NCBI RefSeq assembly: GCF_017654505.1
Contig: NC_054536.1
Coordinates: 36,442,970-36,506,969 of the forward strand
Direction: 5' to 3'
Source: Polyodon spathula
Taxonomy: Eukaryota > Chordata > Actinopteri > Acipenseriformes > Polyodontidae
DNA length: 64,000 nt
In this document: positions 12,830-23,874 of the stretch, piece after piece
Numbering within the stretch: the first letter of the stretch is position 1
How the letters are laid out: every line of letters starts with the position of its first letter
The notes under the pieces: model-generated
What the model was told of the DNA's origin: nothing
The model's input: only the letters and a program-made list of their open reading frames with translations
The model's database searches: none
Program-made: the position numbers and the translations under genes

Positions 12830-13390
12830 TACTTTGGCCCATAGCCTTGTCCATTGGAGCTCGATAGCCGCCCTAATAAGCTGGCTGAACTATGATGTCA
12901 TGACTATTGACTGATGACAGCTAATGCCAGGAGGCAGGAAAAGTAGCACTGTTAGCCACCTTCCCCCAAAAGAACGAGGCTGACTAACCTACCTTGTAAT
13001 ACAATAATCTCACAGCTCATGATTATGATAAAGATATTTTGTAAATTATAGATAACAAGGAGTCTTTGTAACTTAATGATTAATTCTTTTGGGGTCTGAT
13101 CACTGGAGCTTGATAACCAGTCTTTATGCTGGTCAAATTACCTAAAAAGAAAAAATACAAACAACAATGAAAACATACTTTGTCAGTGGGCGGGACAAGT
13201 GGAACTCAGGGCCACCCTCCCCCAAAATACAAAAACATTTCTTTGGTCTGGGCCTGTCCACTGGAGCTTGACAGCTGTTCCTTTTCTGGTCGATCTACCT
13301 AAAAAGAAGAAAAAAATGCAAAATAAAGATGAGAACATATCTTGCCAGTGGGCAGGACAAGCATAGCGATTCCACTTTCCTCCAGGATAA
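12830..13390. repeat. Three-copy degenerate tandem repeat (about 155-255 bp spacing)
   Basis: The pair of motifs CA(T/C)TGGAGCT(C/T)GA ... (G)CAG(T/G)(A/G)GGC(A/G)GGA(C/A)AAG recurs three times: at 12851/12924, 13104/13182 and 13259/13345. Between them is the shared TACCTAAAAAGAA(A/G)AAA segment in copies two and three. The first interval is longer by about 95 bp, which suggests an insertion. Minus-strand ORFs here (13183-13491, 13295-13558) have no domain that I can defend. The array may belong to the terminal region of a retrotransposon. Confidence 0.6.
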
Positions 13391-14424
13391 GTGAAGAGAG
13401 ATGAGCGTAGATGTTCGCAGAACCAATTCCTGGAAACAACTGAACCTGTGGTTAGGAAGAGGGGTCCAGATGAGCTGGCGCCCGGGCTCATCGACAGATG
13501 GGTGACCTGAGAATGAAGATGGTGATCTCTGATGAAGAAGGAAGTGATTCCGCCCCATTGGAAGAAGCCGCAGTACCAGGATTTCTGTTGTAATGAGCAG
13601 TTTGGGGGATGAATGATTGGGAGCAGATTGTCGGATGCAGCATTTGAATCTGTGGAAAGAGGTTAGAGGAGGAAAAGAACTCCGGTTAAGCTAACGTGAA
13701 GTTATAATCCTGATAAGTAGCTCCATGGAGAAGGGAGGGACATTTCTGAAGACTGAAAACTGATTTTACTGGTGATTGTCACGCTGGAGAACACACAGCA
13801 GAGATGAACGTCATTTCTACAAATACGTCCCTCAATGGGAAAAAGCATCCAGAGCACCTGAATGGAAAAAATAATCTGTTGTGCAGAGTGTTGACAGGGC
13901 TCTACGACTCCTTTGTGATTGGTGGTTGAGAAGATGAAGGTTGAACAGCAACATTTATCTGAGGTAGTGGTTAACGGAAAGATTAATTACGAGTAGCGGG
14001 GTGATATGTCACCCTATCAGTTACGCACATCATAGTGAGACATGATTGTATTAATTGGGGATCTACTCGATGGTAGATTTTTGTGTAGTCGACATGACCA
14101 ACCATAATTAACAAAGTGATATTGTAACCTGATGAGTATATTGTATGAAAAGGGACAATAATTGCATTGAGTAAGGAGGAAGTAAAATTCTATGATAAGA
14201 TTTTCAGCATGCAACCCAACAAGTATGACTGAGTATGGAAACTGATAACAATTACTGTTAATTATTCACACAGTAGACAGATTATCCTGGATCTAGCACA
14301 AGCTTCAAGGGTGAAGAAATTAAAACTGCTCCTATGTCCGTGTGTAAAGCATACTGCAGATTGGAATAGATTTTGTGTTGGATCTGTTATGGTTCATTGA
14401 TGAGGATTGGCGAGTAAGTGATGG
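13391..14424. other. Moderate-GC, GA-rich non-coding sequence
   Basis: Composition is less AT-rich than the surroundings and the plus strand is purine-rich (GAAGATGG-type words). No frame longer than about 90 codons is open and none shows a domain. It lies between two blocks of tandem duplication and probably belongs to the same decayed element. Confidence 0.4.
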
Positions 14425-14720
14425 AACGTGTCTGGGCGAGAATGAGCATCACTGCAATAGCTGCATGTATGATGAAACACACTGTTTGCTTGGTTGATGG
14501 TATTGTTTAACATTAACTTTGCTGTTTCAATAATATAACATCTGATATAATATGGGAAGAGGCAATGGACAGTCAACAGTTAGAGAAAGCAAGCGTCTGG
14601 AACGAGAATGAGCTTCACTGCAATAGCTATATGGATGATGAAATGCACTGTTTATTTGCTTGATGGTATTGTTTGATGTTACGTTGCTGTTCCGAATAAT
14701 ATCACATCTGATCTGAGGAG
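14425..14720. repeat. Two-copy tandem duplication, period about 165 bp
   Basis: GTCTGGGCGAGAATGAGCAT at 14430 and GTCTGGAACGAGAATGAGCT at 14595 start two copies. They share CACTGCAATAGCT, ATGATGAAA..CACTGTTT, TTGATGGTATTGTTT and ATATCACATCTGAT-type blocks, with scattered substitutions and small indels. The degree of divergence indicates an old duplication. Confidence 0.75.
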
Positions 14721-14787
14721 GGAGTGTGTCGGCGACCCGTTGGAGCAGGGTAGGTTGTAATGTTGGGAACAGAAACCGCAGCAGTAC

Positions 14788-14833
14788 AAATTATATATTA
14801 TTATTATTATTATTATTATTTATTTATTTATTT

Positions 14834-14870
<37 letters not shown>

Positions 14871-14872
14871 TA
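14788..14872. repeat. (ATT)n/(ATTT)n simple repeat
   Basis: Short ATT units pass into ATTT units over about 85 bp. Confidence 0.9.
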
Positions 14873-15017
14873 TGGCTGAACTAGAGAATTTTCTTGGGAC
14901 ACTCTAGTGGCAGAAACCAGCAGGTACAGCACGCTGCTCAGTGAGCATTATAAGATAGAATGAGATGACATGAGCATGAAAAAAATTGGCAGCTGCAGTG
15001 CTGGGAGCATGCGAAAA

Positions 15018-15420
15018 CAAGGATAGGACAATCAATCCCATGGTTCAATCGTGCCATCTCATGATTCAATGCGCGTATCACTACAGGATCCCACTCAGAG
15101 GTGAGGGTAACTAGCATTGCCACTGCATAATTAATGTAGACAGAGTGGTCACAGTAGTGAGCATAAGGGCAGACGTGAGCGTAGGGCAGTAATGAAATAT
15201 TTTCATTTGAATGAATGTGTTGCTACTAATTCTAGGGCCTGAATGGGTCAGCGAGGCTGAGCCGGCAGGCCTGGGGTTGTACAAACAAGTAAACACAACA
15301 AAACCCAGAGCAAGCAGAATAGGATCAATCCTGTGATTCAATTGTGCTATCCCATGATTCACTGCACATATCACTATGGACGCCATGATTGGAGCCCACT
15401 CAGAGGTGGAGGAAAATAAT
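15018..15420. repeat. Two diverged copies about 300 bp apart
   Basis: Copy one (about 15020-15115) and copy two (about 15320-15410) share the ordered words GGTTCAATCGTGCCATC / GATTCAATTGTGCTATC, then CATGATTCA(A/C)TGC, TATCACTA and CCCACTCAGAGGTG. Minus-strand ORFs over both show the same NH(G/E)..(A/R)LNH.ID.PIL pattern only because the DNA is duplicated. No function is assigned. Confidence 0.65.
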
Positions 15421-15729
15421 ATTGGATGGATAGCGTACCAAATTGCATAGGGAAGTTTTGCAAACCAGAACGAGAAGGTGTCGTGAAACCTGCTGCCATA
15501 TTTAATGAAAGCAAACCCAACGCAATTGTGATGATAATGTAAACACAGCATGGCTGACAGAACATGGAGCAGGGCGGAGCATACACAGGCAATGTGAAGC
15601 CAAGAGAGGTATGGAAGAGCCTACCAAACAAACGCATATAAATTAAAACAAAGTAAAAAAAAAAAGAATAATGTAAACAAATAAACGCATATACCATATA
15701 CAATATAGGGGGTGTAGACAAGGGACTCT

Positions 15730-16880
15730 TTATAGGAACAGTTTTAGTTTGAAATTAGAGGGTGGATTCCTCTTTCAGAAACAGAACATAGTTTCCAATT
15801 AGTATGAAACGTTTCAGTTTTGTCTGGAATGTGTAAACACTTTAATAGTAGCTCCATTAAATACGCCATTACTACTGAAAACCAACAGTGCCCTAAGGTG
15901 CTGTATCTGTTACAAAAGCTCATTGATAATTAAAAGTTGGTTTCTCCTGTTTGTATTGCTACTGTGCTGTGCTTAGTAATCAAACCAATCCACTTTGGTT
16001 TCCATTTATTCTAAAATCACATGGCTTACTAATAAGTAGCAATTTAGACCAGCAGGAGCTGGGGTTAATTATAATGGATATATTTGATGGATTGTGTTGG
16101 GTTTACAACCATTTACTATATTTTAGAAGAGCAGTGACAAATCCAGTAGGTTCATATGCATAAAATTCCGAACACCAATCTCAAAAAGTTAAACTGGGAG
16201 ATTAAAAGGACCCTATCATTTGTTTTAACCTCTGACTTGCTGACATTTGATTCAGTTGAACTTTTTTTTCCATGAAAATGTCAGCCATGGAGAAAGAGAT
16301 TGATGCAGACTAGAAATTATGTTCTCTTATTAATGCCACATATAAAAAAAAATACCTTGAATGAAGGCTCTAATGTTTGCTAAAAATAGGATTATGAAAC
16401 TATATTCACCACATACATATGCTTTATATATGTTGCCATACATCTATCTAAACCCTTAAATAATAGGGTATGTCGTAGAAGTTTGGTTCTCTAGAATATT
16501 TATATTTTACAGATTTTCCCCATACTGTAAAATGTACAGTATTTCATAGACAAGGGGAATACTGTATAAACTCAATAGAATATTGCCATAAAATCATAAA
16601 TACTAGTGTTTATGTTTAACTACAGACATTTTAATTCCTTCATAACTCTTTAGAACCTTTCAGTACCCAGAAATTGAAACTTTGTGATAAACTTGTTTAA
16701 AAATTTCATTTTCACTTTTCTAAATGGTGAAATGTAATTACTATGTTGAGTTGGTCGGTAGTTTATTTAAGTTTAATTCCTCTGGTGAGTTAACTGCCAC
16801 TAAAACATGTTCTTAGCAAGTTTCATCAATCTGTTCTCTAGGGATATACAAAATAAAAATGTAACATACATACAGCCAGC
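15730..16880. other. Spacer with no recognisable gene
   Basis: AT-rich sequence with no named repeat. An ORF of 70 codons at 15951-16163 shows no domain. Confidence 0.5.
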
Positions 16881-16899
16881 TGAACAGCTAGACAAACAC

Positions 16900-18790
16900 C
16901 CTCAACTTTCCTCTGATTCTCTGAATTATGGTTTACAAACTGCACATTTAAAGGTACAGTCTAAATACTTCACAGTTTGTTTGGGAGAAGTTAGACAACA
17001 AGAAGTGGAAGGGTTGAAGAGCATAGACATATAGTAGCACTTTACAGGGCAAACTAAAACTCTGGTGCTTTGAGTTTGGTCTGCTGTGTGTGACTGTGTA
17101 TGAGGTTTCTTTGACAACAGTAGAGAAACTGGAAGTTTTAATCAGTTCATACTTCAGGAAATGGTTGGGAGTTCCACGCTGCCTGAGCACAGTGGGACTT
17201 TACAAGCCTCCACTCCAACTGAGGAGTTTAAGTGCGCCAAGGTCTGACTGGAATAAAGTGGACGGCAAAGAAAGCCATGGAAGATACAAAGGCTGCTCTT
17301 CGAATCTGTGATATCATGGGGCAAGTTCAGCATGGAAGAGGGGGTCTTGATCTCAGTTCAGCTTCTCCTACATGGCACAAGGCAACCCCAACTCAATGTA
17401 GGAAGCTGGTAGTCAACAAGGTGCAAAAGCAGGAGGAGAGGATGAGGTCTGCAAAGCAGGGAGAATGGATGAGATGAGAGAGTGTGTAACAACGCAAGAC
17501 CTATGGACAATGGAATAGAGCAAGATCAGTTTCCTCATCTGGTCAACATATGATGTTCTCCCATCACCACAAAACCTAAACCTCTGAGTAAGAGAGGATC
17601 CCTCATTTCCTTTGTGTTCATCATCTGCAACATTATGGCACATTTTGACAGGATGTAAGGTGGGTCTTAGCCAAGGATGGTTTACTAGGCGCCATGACCA
17701 GGTGCTGCGATGTTTGGCCTTAGCATTGAAAGACAAGCATAACATGACCAATAAGTTGCCACCAGTTCCATCAAAACATTATGTACAAAAGACAACATTC
17801 CTCCACCCAGGAGAGCAACCGCCAAGAAAAGGTGGTAAAACCAAACCTTGTCCAGGACAAGTGGAAACTGCTAGAGATTGGAAAACGCTGGCAGATGTTG
17901 GTCAATGGCTTACTTTTCCACCTGAGATTGCCACCACTAACCTTCGACCGGATATGGTCTTGTGGTCTCGAGCAGCATGCCTTGTTCATCTGGTAGAGTT
18001 AACAGTGCCATGGGAAGATCCTGTAGATGAGTGTACGAGATGAAGAAACTGAGGTATTCTCAACTAGCCGCTGAAGCGGAACAGGGAGGATGGAGAGTCC
18101 GGGTTTACTCAGTGGAGGTGGGTTGCACACTCTACAACCTGGTTTCTCAGAGATGTCGGATTCAGTGGCCAAGAATTGTGACGCACAGTGAAAAGTTTAT
18201 CTGAAGCAGCAGAGAGGAGCAGCAGCTAGCTGTAGTTGAGACGGAAAGATTCTGGTTGGGGATCCCAAGTACAATAGAAAGATAGAAACACTGATGTACG
18301 GGTAAGTAATCTGGGTTGAGTTGAGTGGGGGTTGGAGGGGGGGATGCTGGAATGCCACAATCATCATCGATCCCTCTTGAGCAGTAGTGGGCTAGTTGGT
18401 GAAACACAGAGGATGGAAGGTGCCCACTTGAAGACCCCAGAGATGTACCCTACTTAGCTCAATCCAAACGGTTGTCATGCTGATGTGCTGGGGAGGCCGC
18501 ACTGTGGTTGATCCCCGGGGCCAGCATCGCAGCCATTGTGTATGCTGATGCGCTGGGGAGGCAAAATAAGCTGATCCCTGGAGCGAGCATTACACTTCAG
18601 CCATCAACACCAGGCAGATGTATATCTACATCATCAGATGGAAGGAAACACAAATGGATGGAGACGTAGATGGCTCACATTAGTTTACTGTAACACTGCA
18701 TCTTAGTTGGTGCTTATCTTGGCGAGAGCCGTTCAAATCAGCATGAAGTTTTAACATCTACTCTCACGTAATGGAAATCATATTAATATT
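16900..18790 (+). mobile_element. 5'-truncated LINE with restriction-like endonuclease (R2/R4/NeSL-like)
   Basis: The 3' part of a non-LTR retrotransposon: C-terminal ORF remnants (separate entry) to about 18150, then a long 3' UTR. The UTR contains two diverged copies of an approximately 65-bp unit, each with ATGCTGATG(T/C)GCTGGGGAGG ... TGATCCC(C/T)GG.G..AGCAT (about 18475-18595). Its end near 18780 is followed by ATTAATATT-type low-complexity sequence. A UTR of this style sits behind a common fish LINE family that carries a restriction-like endonuclease (RLE) rather than an APE domain. The 5' truncation is the usual outcome of target-primed reverse transcription. Confidence 0.7.
17000..18160 (+). 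pseudogene. LINE ORF C-terminus: thumb/zinc-finger/RLE relic
   Basis: Three readable pieces appear in order. (1) 17090-17230: TVEKLEVLISSYFRKWLGVP and RCLSTVGLY, matching the post-reverse-transcriptase region ...KLE..IS.Y.RKWLGVPR.LS.IGLY of fish RLE-bearing LINEs. (2) 17232-17477 in another frame: a KKAMEDTKAALR...VQHGRGGLDL segment. (3) 17612-18043, back in the first frame: SATLWHILTGC, remnant of the CCHC finger, then RRHDQVL and the endonuclease block LRPDMVLWS...VHLVELTVPWED. The last block carries the PD...E spacing of a restriction-like nuclease. At least two frame changes are needed between pieces and the catalytic reverse transcriptase core is absent, so this is a dead 3' fragment. 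Clade placement between R2, R4 and NeSL is unresolved. Confidence 0.7.
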
Positions 18791-19143
18791 AATCATATTT
18801 AATATTTTGCTTAAATATATTGATAATTGTATCAACATAAATCTCTTGCTGTGATCATATTGTCATAGGAAAAAAAAAATCAATAAATTAAAAAAAAAAA
18901 AAAAACGAATGAAAGATCAATTAAATAGCTGTGTATTTTTTGCTCTCTGAAAATACCTTTGCTTTTCTGTTTGGTTCATAATAGGACCAGTGTATATCCT
19001 TGGAGTATAACATTTCCTTAATTCTTTCAACTGCAGCTTTGGTAAAACAAAACCACAAAATGAAAGCAGTGCATCTAGACAGGCCACTGAACGATAATGT
19101 TTATCTACTAAAATAATGACTCATCACTGTATCTGTTTTAATC
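18791..19143. other. AT-rich spacer with A-rich tracts
   Basis: Contains two A-rich runs near 18869-18905 and otherwise unremarkable sequence. Nothing coding is visible. Confidence 0.5.
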
Positions 19144-19257
19144 ATTCTGTCATGTTCAGATTCCTTGCGTGGGCAAAATACCACAAAAAAAAAAAAAAAA
19201 AAAATCAACCAGCACACAGCATACATGAATTGATTGTGGAAGAAGCAGAAAAAAAAT
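19144..19257. repeat. Unnamed dispersed repeat, copy A
   Basis: ATTCTGTCATGTTCAGATTC ... TGGGCAAAATACCACA ... ATCAACCAGCACACAGCATA ... GAAGCAGAAAAAAA aligns, with substitutions and a poly(A) expansion, to 22061-22160 about 2.9 kb away. The matched words occur in the same order and orientation. No terminal repeats or coding potential are evident and the family is unknown to me. Confidence 0.65.
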
Positions 19258-19452
19258 ATTTATTACAACATTTAAAAAAACATGAAACCTTTGATTTAAA
19301 CATTTTGAATGATTGGATGGGAGTTTGTCGTTTTGCAATGAAAATATGAAAGCTAAAAAATGTATTTAAAAAACAAACTCTACCATTGCATGGTCAAGAA
19401 CAGTGCTGGGTCTTTTAGACTCCCAACATATTAATTAATTAATTAATGAGTT

Positions 19453-19654
19453 ATTTAGCAGATGCTTTTATCCAAAGTGACTTACAGAAACTAGGGGGTG
19501 AGCTATGCATCACACCTGCTGCTGGAGTCACTTACAATAGGACCCCATTCAAAGGACTTGCTGAGGGCAGAGTGAGTCAGCAGCTGAGCTGGGTTTGAAA
19601 TGGGAACCTGGTAACAAGCCAGTTTCTCTATCCACTGGATCACCAAGCCTCCTG
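19453..19654 (-). repeat. tRNA-derived SINE with fish-type conserved 3' tail
   Basis: Read on the minus strand, the head (from 19654) contains TGATCCAGTGGATAGAGAAA (A-box-like) and, some 35 bases on, a GGTTCCCATTTCAAACCC-like B box. It then runs through a body to the tail CTGTAAGTCACTTTGGATAA ... CATCTGCTAAAT. This tail is widespread in fish SINEs and related LINE 3' ends. A (TTAA)n tract lies just beyond the tail at 19431-19447. RNA polymerase III would have transcribed the parent. Divergence from the expected boxes marks this copy as old. Confidence 0.75.
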
Positions 19655-20111
19655 CACATATGAAATAGTTAATATCTCATGATTTTAGTAGTTTTTAAAG
19701 AATAAGTCCAGGAACAAGACTGGAATGCTTAGGATGTTTTGACTATATATTCAAATTTTTGGACTATGTAACACACAGCCCATGTATGCTGTTCACCTTG
19801 TATATAACACTCACCTTGTACATAACATGCAGAAATTCCAGAAAATGTTGATAGACAGTAATATCAAATACGACTCGTTCAGCTTGTTTGGCTCCACCTG
19901 TTTCTTTACTACATCAGAAAAGGAAGAACCAACAGATTTGCACAATCAGCTAGATCAACCAAAGTTGATATAGGATAACCTATTATTGTGGTTTGGGGGT
20001 GTTAGCTAGGACCACTCTATCCTATCATCTCCCTTCATTAATTAAGTCTACTCTATTTAAACCATTTTTCACCCCTATGTAGTAGTCATATGTAATAATA
20101 TGCAGACAGGC

Positions 20112-20460
20112 TAAAATAATTGAATCTATTCAGTCTTGAACAAAGAAGACTATGCGGCGATCTGATTCAAGCATTCAAAATTCTACAAGGTATTGACAAT
20201 GTCCATCCAAGGGACTTTTTAGACCTGAAAAAAGAAACACGGACCAGGTGTCACAAAGGAGCATTCAGAACAGAAAATAGGAGGCACTTTTTTACACAGA
20301 GAATTGTGAGGGTCTGGAACCAACTCCCCAGTAATGTTGTTGAAGCTGACTCTAGGATCCTTCAAGAAGCTGCTTGATGAGATTCTGGGATCAATAAGCT
20401 ACTAACAACCAAACGAGCAAGATGAGCTGAATGCTTATGTACTTATGCGCTTAAGCATCA
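20112..20460 (+). pseudogene. CR1-type LINE 3' end (ORF2 C-terminus)
   Basis: The open frame 20120-20377 reads NLFSLEQRRLCGDLIQAFKI ... DFLDLKKETRTRCH ... FRTENRRHFFTQRIVRVWNQ ... NVVEADS. This is the characteristic C-terminal end of CR1/L2-group ORF2 proteins (FSLE.RR.RGDLI..FKI / RTR.H / R..FF..R....WN.LP..VV.A.S). A few residues are missing after TRCH, and a frame change after DSR displaces the last residues. Downstream, GATGAGCTGAATGCTTATGT and ACTTATGCGCT resemble the short CR1 3' terminus. The copy is strongly 5'-truncated and non-functional. Confidence 0.85.
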
Positions 20461-22060
20461 TCTAGTGCACAGCAGTGCCAGAAAAACAAAAGGTTACTTG
20501 ATCCAAAGTGGCAGATAACTAGATGGCACTGGCTCTTATGATTATAAATATGCATATGTACAGTATTTGGCAGGCAGGAACAAAAAAACACAATGAATTA
20601 TTGCACTAAGAACCGCTCAGAATCATTGCAGACTAAGAAATCTGAAGATGTTTACTTTTTAAACTGGCATATGATGCTATAAACCCTTCAAAATACATTC
20701 ATCCAACATATAACTGTAACTATTAATAAAATATATAGTGCTTTTAACAAATGCCAGTCATAACTTAATGCTAAGACAGTGCTGTTGGTTAATAACTCAT
20801 GTTTATTCAAAGGTGTAGCTTTTCGCCCTTAGGAAAGTACAAGCTGAAGAACAAGCACAGCTACACTGTATGTGTAAAAAGGAAGCACACCTTTTGTAAC
20901 CTTATTTCTGGGAGCATAAAACTGGCAACATGTGTATCTATTTTTTATTTTTTCATGAAATTGATTTCTGCTTGTTTGGTTTGGTAGTAATAAGATCAGT
21001 AGAAGGATTGCATTTCAATGGCACAGCACCCTCATCCTCAGGCAAATGATTTGTCCAAACTTAATAATAAACTACTTAGGATGTATTGTTTCATGTAAAC
21101 AGTAGTTCTAATAAAATGGTGCCTGAGGTAGAGTTCTTTAAGTTGTAAAACCCTATTTGTGTTGGCCTGTAAATTCTGGTTTCAAAACCATTATGATAAA
21201 ATATATTCTATTTAGCCTGACAACAAGTCACAATAAAGGGCCTTCACTAAAAGGGTAAGTTCTGAGTACGCAAACTCTCTGGAGAGTAAGAGAAACATAA
21301 ATATGATGGTTTAATCAAAACAGTATGACATTCAGTTTTATTGTAGCATAATCCCAAAAAAACTATTTGGCCAAAATACATTATAGAAATTTAGCAACAA
21401 ACAACAAACAGTGGGATAATAAATTAGCTTGAGAGCTTTATTTACTCCTGTCTTTTGCCCACCTGTTTGCTACGGATTCACACAGTCACAAGCTTCTAAA
21501 TGAGTAGTGGTGGAGACAGGCAACACAGTCTTGTTGCTCATTTCTATGTAATAATGAATTTCACTAGAATGTTTTTACAGAAACAGACATCGAAGGTGGA
21601 ATTCATAAAAAGCTGCGCAGGAGAAAAAGAAACTCCTTCACCACCAAGAAAATAAATAGCTGTTTATCAGCTTTATTGTGAAGGGTTTGAGTAGTTAATC
21701 TTGTTGGTATAGCAACAGTATCATACAAATATAAGTTTATATTAAATAGAGATTAACACAAACATGCATAAATATTTTTTTTCCCTAGGATGAATGGTGT
21801 ATGCTGCTTCACAATCCCATGTATTTTGAACAAAGCAGCAACAAAAGCAAGCACAATGTCCTAAATTTACATTATAAGATGTAAAAGTGTATTTCATTAA
21901 AGTTTTAAAAGATCAATCTTGGGAGAGTGCACTAAAAAAAAGCTAATTTGCTTACAAAGTTGCACACTATTAGTTACAGTTACACATAGCTGTTTTAGTT
22001 TTTATTTCTTATTGTTTTTAGTACATTTTTAAATAAAATTTGTTTTTGTCATAATGTTAC
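20461..22060. other. Spacer with no recognisable gene
   Basis: AT-rich sequence without microsatellites, transposon ends or coding frames longer than about 62 codons. Nothing specific can be claimed. Confidence 0.5.
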
Positions 22061-22160
22061 ATTCTGTCATGTTCAGAATTCTTGTCTGGACAATATGCCA
22101 CACAAAATAATCAATCAACATGCAGCATACATTATTCTATTGTGAAAGCAGCAGAAAAAA
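22061..22160. repeat. Unnamed dispersed repeat, copy B
   Basis: Same ordered words as the copy at 19144: ATTCTGTCATGTTCAGAATT ... TGGACAATATGCCACA ... ATCAATCAACATGCAGCATA ... GCAGCAGAAAAAA. Direct orientation relative to copy A. A (AT)n tract begins about 30 bp downstream. Confidence 0.65.
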
Positions 22161-22187
22161 GTACTCAAGTTTCTTTATTGAATGTAC

Positions 22188-22188
<1 letters not shown>

Positions 22189-22235
<47 letters not shown>

Positions 22236-22263
22236 CGTATATATATATATATAATTTTATATA
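22189..22263. repeat. (AT)n microsatellite, left flank of Tc1 copy 2
   Basis: A mostly pure AT array with interruptions (TATCGTATATA, ATAATTTTAT) that ends at the TA next to the transposon. With the array at 23878-23940 it brackets the element. Confidence 0.9.
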
Positions 22264-22478
22264 CAGTGCCTTGCAAAGGTATTCAGACCACTGACCAATT
22301 CTCTCATATTACTGAATTACAAATGGTACATTGAAATTTCGTTCTGTTTGATATTTTATTTTTAAACACTGAAACTCAATTAATCAATTATTGTAAGGTG
22401 ACATTGGTTTTATGTTGGGAAATATTTTTAAGAAAAATAAAAACCTGAAATATCTTGCTTGCATAAGTATTCAACCCC
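22264..22478 (+). repeat. Left terminal inverted repeat of Tc1 copy 2
   Basis: Mirrors 23665-23877 almost base for base. Its first 20 bases, CAGTGCCTTGCAAAGGTATT, would contain the outer transposase-binding and cutting site. Confidence 0.92.
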
Positions 22479-22646
22479 TGTCCTGTGGAAGCTCCAGTTT
22501 GCACTGATGAAAGAAATTGCCCTAACGAGGACACAATTACCTTACCATTGGCCTCCACCTGTGAACCATTAAAGTTGCTGTCACATTTTCTGGATAAAAA
22601 CCCCACTGTTGAAGGATCATTGGTAAGACTGTGAATCTGAAGGAAA

Positions 22647-23658
22647 ATGAAGACCAAAGAGCATTCTACAGAAGTTAGAGATAAAGCAATACAAATGCAT
22701 AGATTAGGGAAAGGGTACAAAATAATATCCAAGTGTTTGGATATCCCAGTGAGCACAGTTGGATCAATAATCAAGAAGTGGAAGCTGCATCACACCACCC
22801 AGGCACTGCCAAGAAAAGGCCGTCCCTCAAAACTCTCAAACAAGAAGACTTGTGAGAGAAGCCACAGAGAGGCCAACAATCACTTTGAAGGAGCTACAGA
22901 GTTCAATGGCTGGGAGTGGAGTAATGGTGCACCAGTCAACCATATCAAGAGCTCTGCATAACACTGGCCTGTATGGGAGGGTGGCAAGAAAGAAGCCGTT
23001 ACTCAAAAAGTACCATCTGAAAGCACGTCTGGAGTTTGCCAGAAAGCATGAGAGTGACCCAGCTGCGATGTGGGAAAAGGTTTTGTGGTCAGATGAGACC
23101 AAGATAGAGCTTTTTGGCCAAAACTCAAAGCGCTATGTGTGGTGCAAACCTAACACTGCCCATGCCTCAAGACACACCATCCCTACAGTGAAGTATGGTG
23201 GTGGCAGCATCATGCTGTGGGGATGCTTCTCATCAGCAGGGACTGGGCATCTTGTTACAATTGAAGGAAGAATGGATGGAGCAAAATACAGGAAAATACT
23301 GCAAGAGAATCTGCTTCAGTCCGCTAAAAAACTGAAGCTTGGGAGGAAATTCACCTTTCAGCAGGACAATGATCCCAAGCACAAGGCCAAAGCAACATTG
23401 GAGTGGCTCAAGAACAAAAAGGTGAATGTCCTACAGTGGCCCAGTCAAAGTCCTGATCTCAATCCCATTGAGAATCTGTGGCACTATTTGAAAATTGCAG
23501 TCCACAAGCGTCGTCCAACCAACCTGAACAACCTGGAGCAAATCTGCCAAGAAGAATGGGCCAAAATCATTCTGACACTGTGTGCAAAGCTGGTACATAC
23601 TTACCCCAAAAGACTTAAAGCTGTTATTGCAGCGAAAGGTGGCTCTACCAAATATTAA
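22647..23658 (+). pseudogene. Tc1-like transposase, one frameshift from open
   Basis: Frame one starts at ATG 22647 (MKTKEHSTEVRDKAIQMHRL) and covers the paired-type DNA-binding region: a first helix-turn-helix, then [17 protein letters not shown] and the GRPSKLS linker. Near 22830-22850 the frame changes by one base. The second frame continues from [16 protein letters not shown] to the stop at 23658. The catalytic region carries all three acidic residues: [15 protein letters not shown] and NPIENLWH. Counting gives 34 residues between the second Asp and the Glu, the DD34E spacing of Tc1. [11 protein letters not shown], the glycine-rich block, is intact. Summed length is about 337 codons, normal for the family. 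No other disabling change is obvious. In life the protein would act in the nucleus, binding the inverted repeats and inserting at TA. Confidence 0.92.
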
Positions 23659-23664
23659 TGTGTG

Positions 23665-23874
23665 GGGGTTGAATACTTATGCAAGCAAGATATTTCAGTT
23701 TTTTATTTTTCTTAAAAATATTTCCCAACATAAAACCAATGTCACCTTACAATAATTGATTTTGAGTTTAAGTGTTTTAAAATAAAATATCGAACAGAAC
23801 GAAATTTCAATGTACCATTTGTAATTCAGTAATATGAGAGAATTGGTCAGGGGTCTGAATACCTTTGCAAGGCA

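Noticed and set aside
15111..15721. Minus-strand ORFs of 115-146 codons
   Set aside because: They overlap each other in different frames over diverged DNA repeats, and no domain is visible. They appear open by chance or as part of an unknown element.
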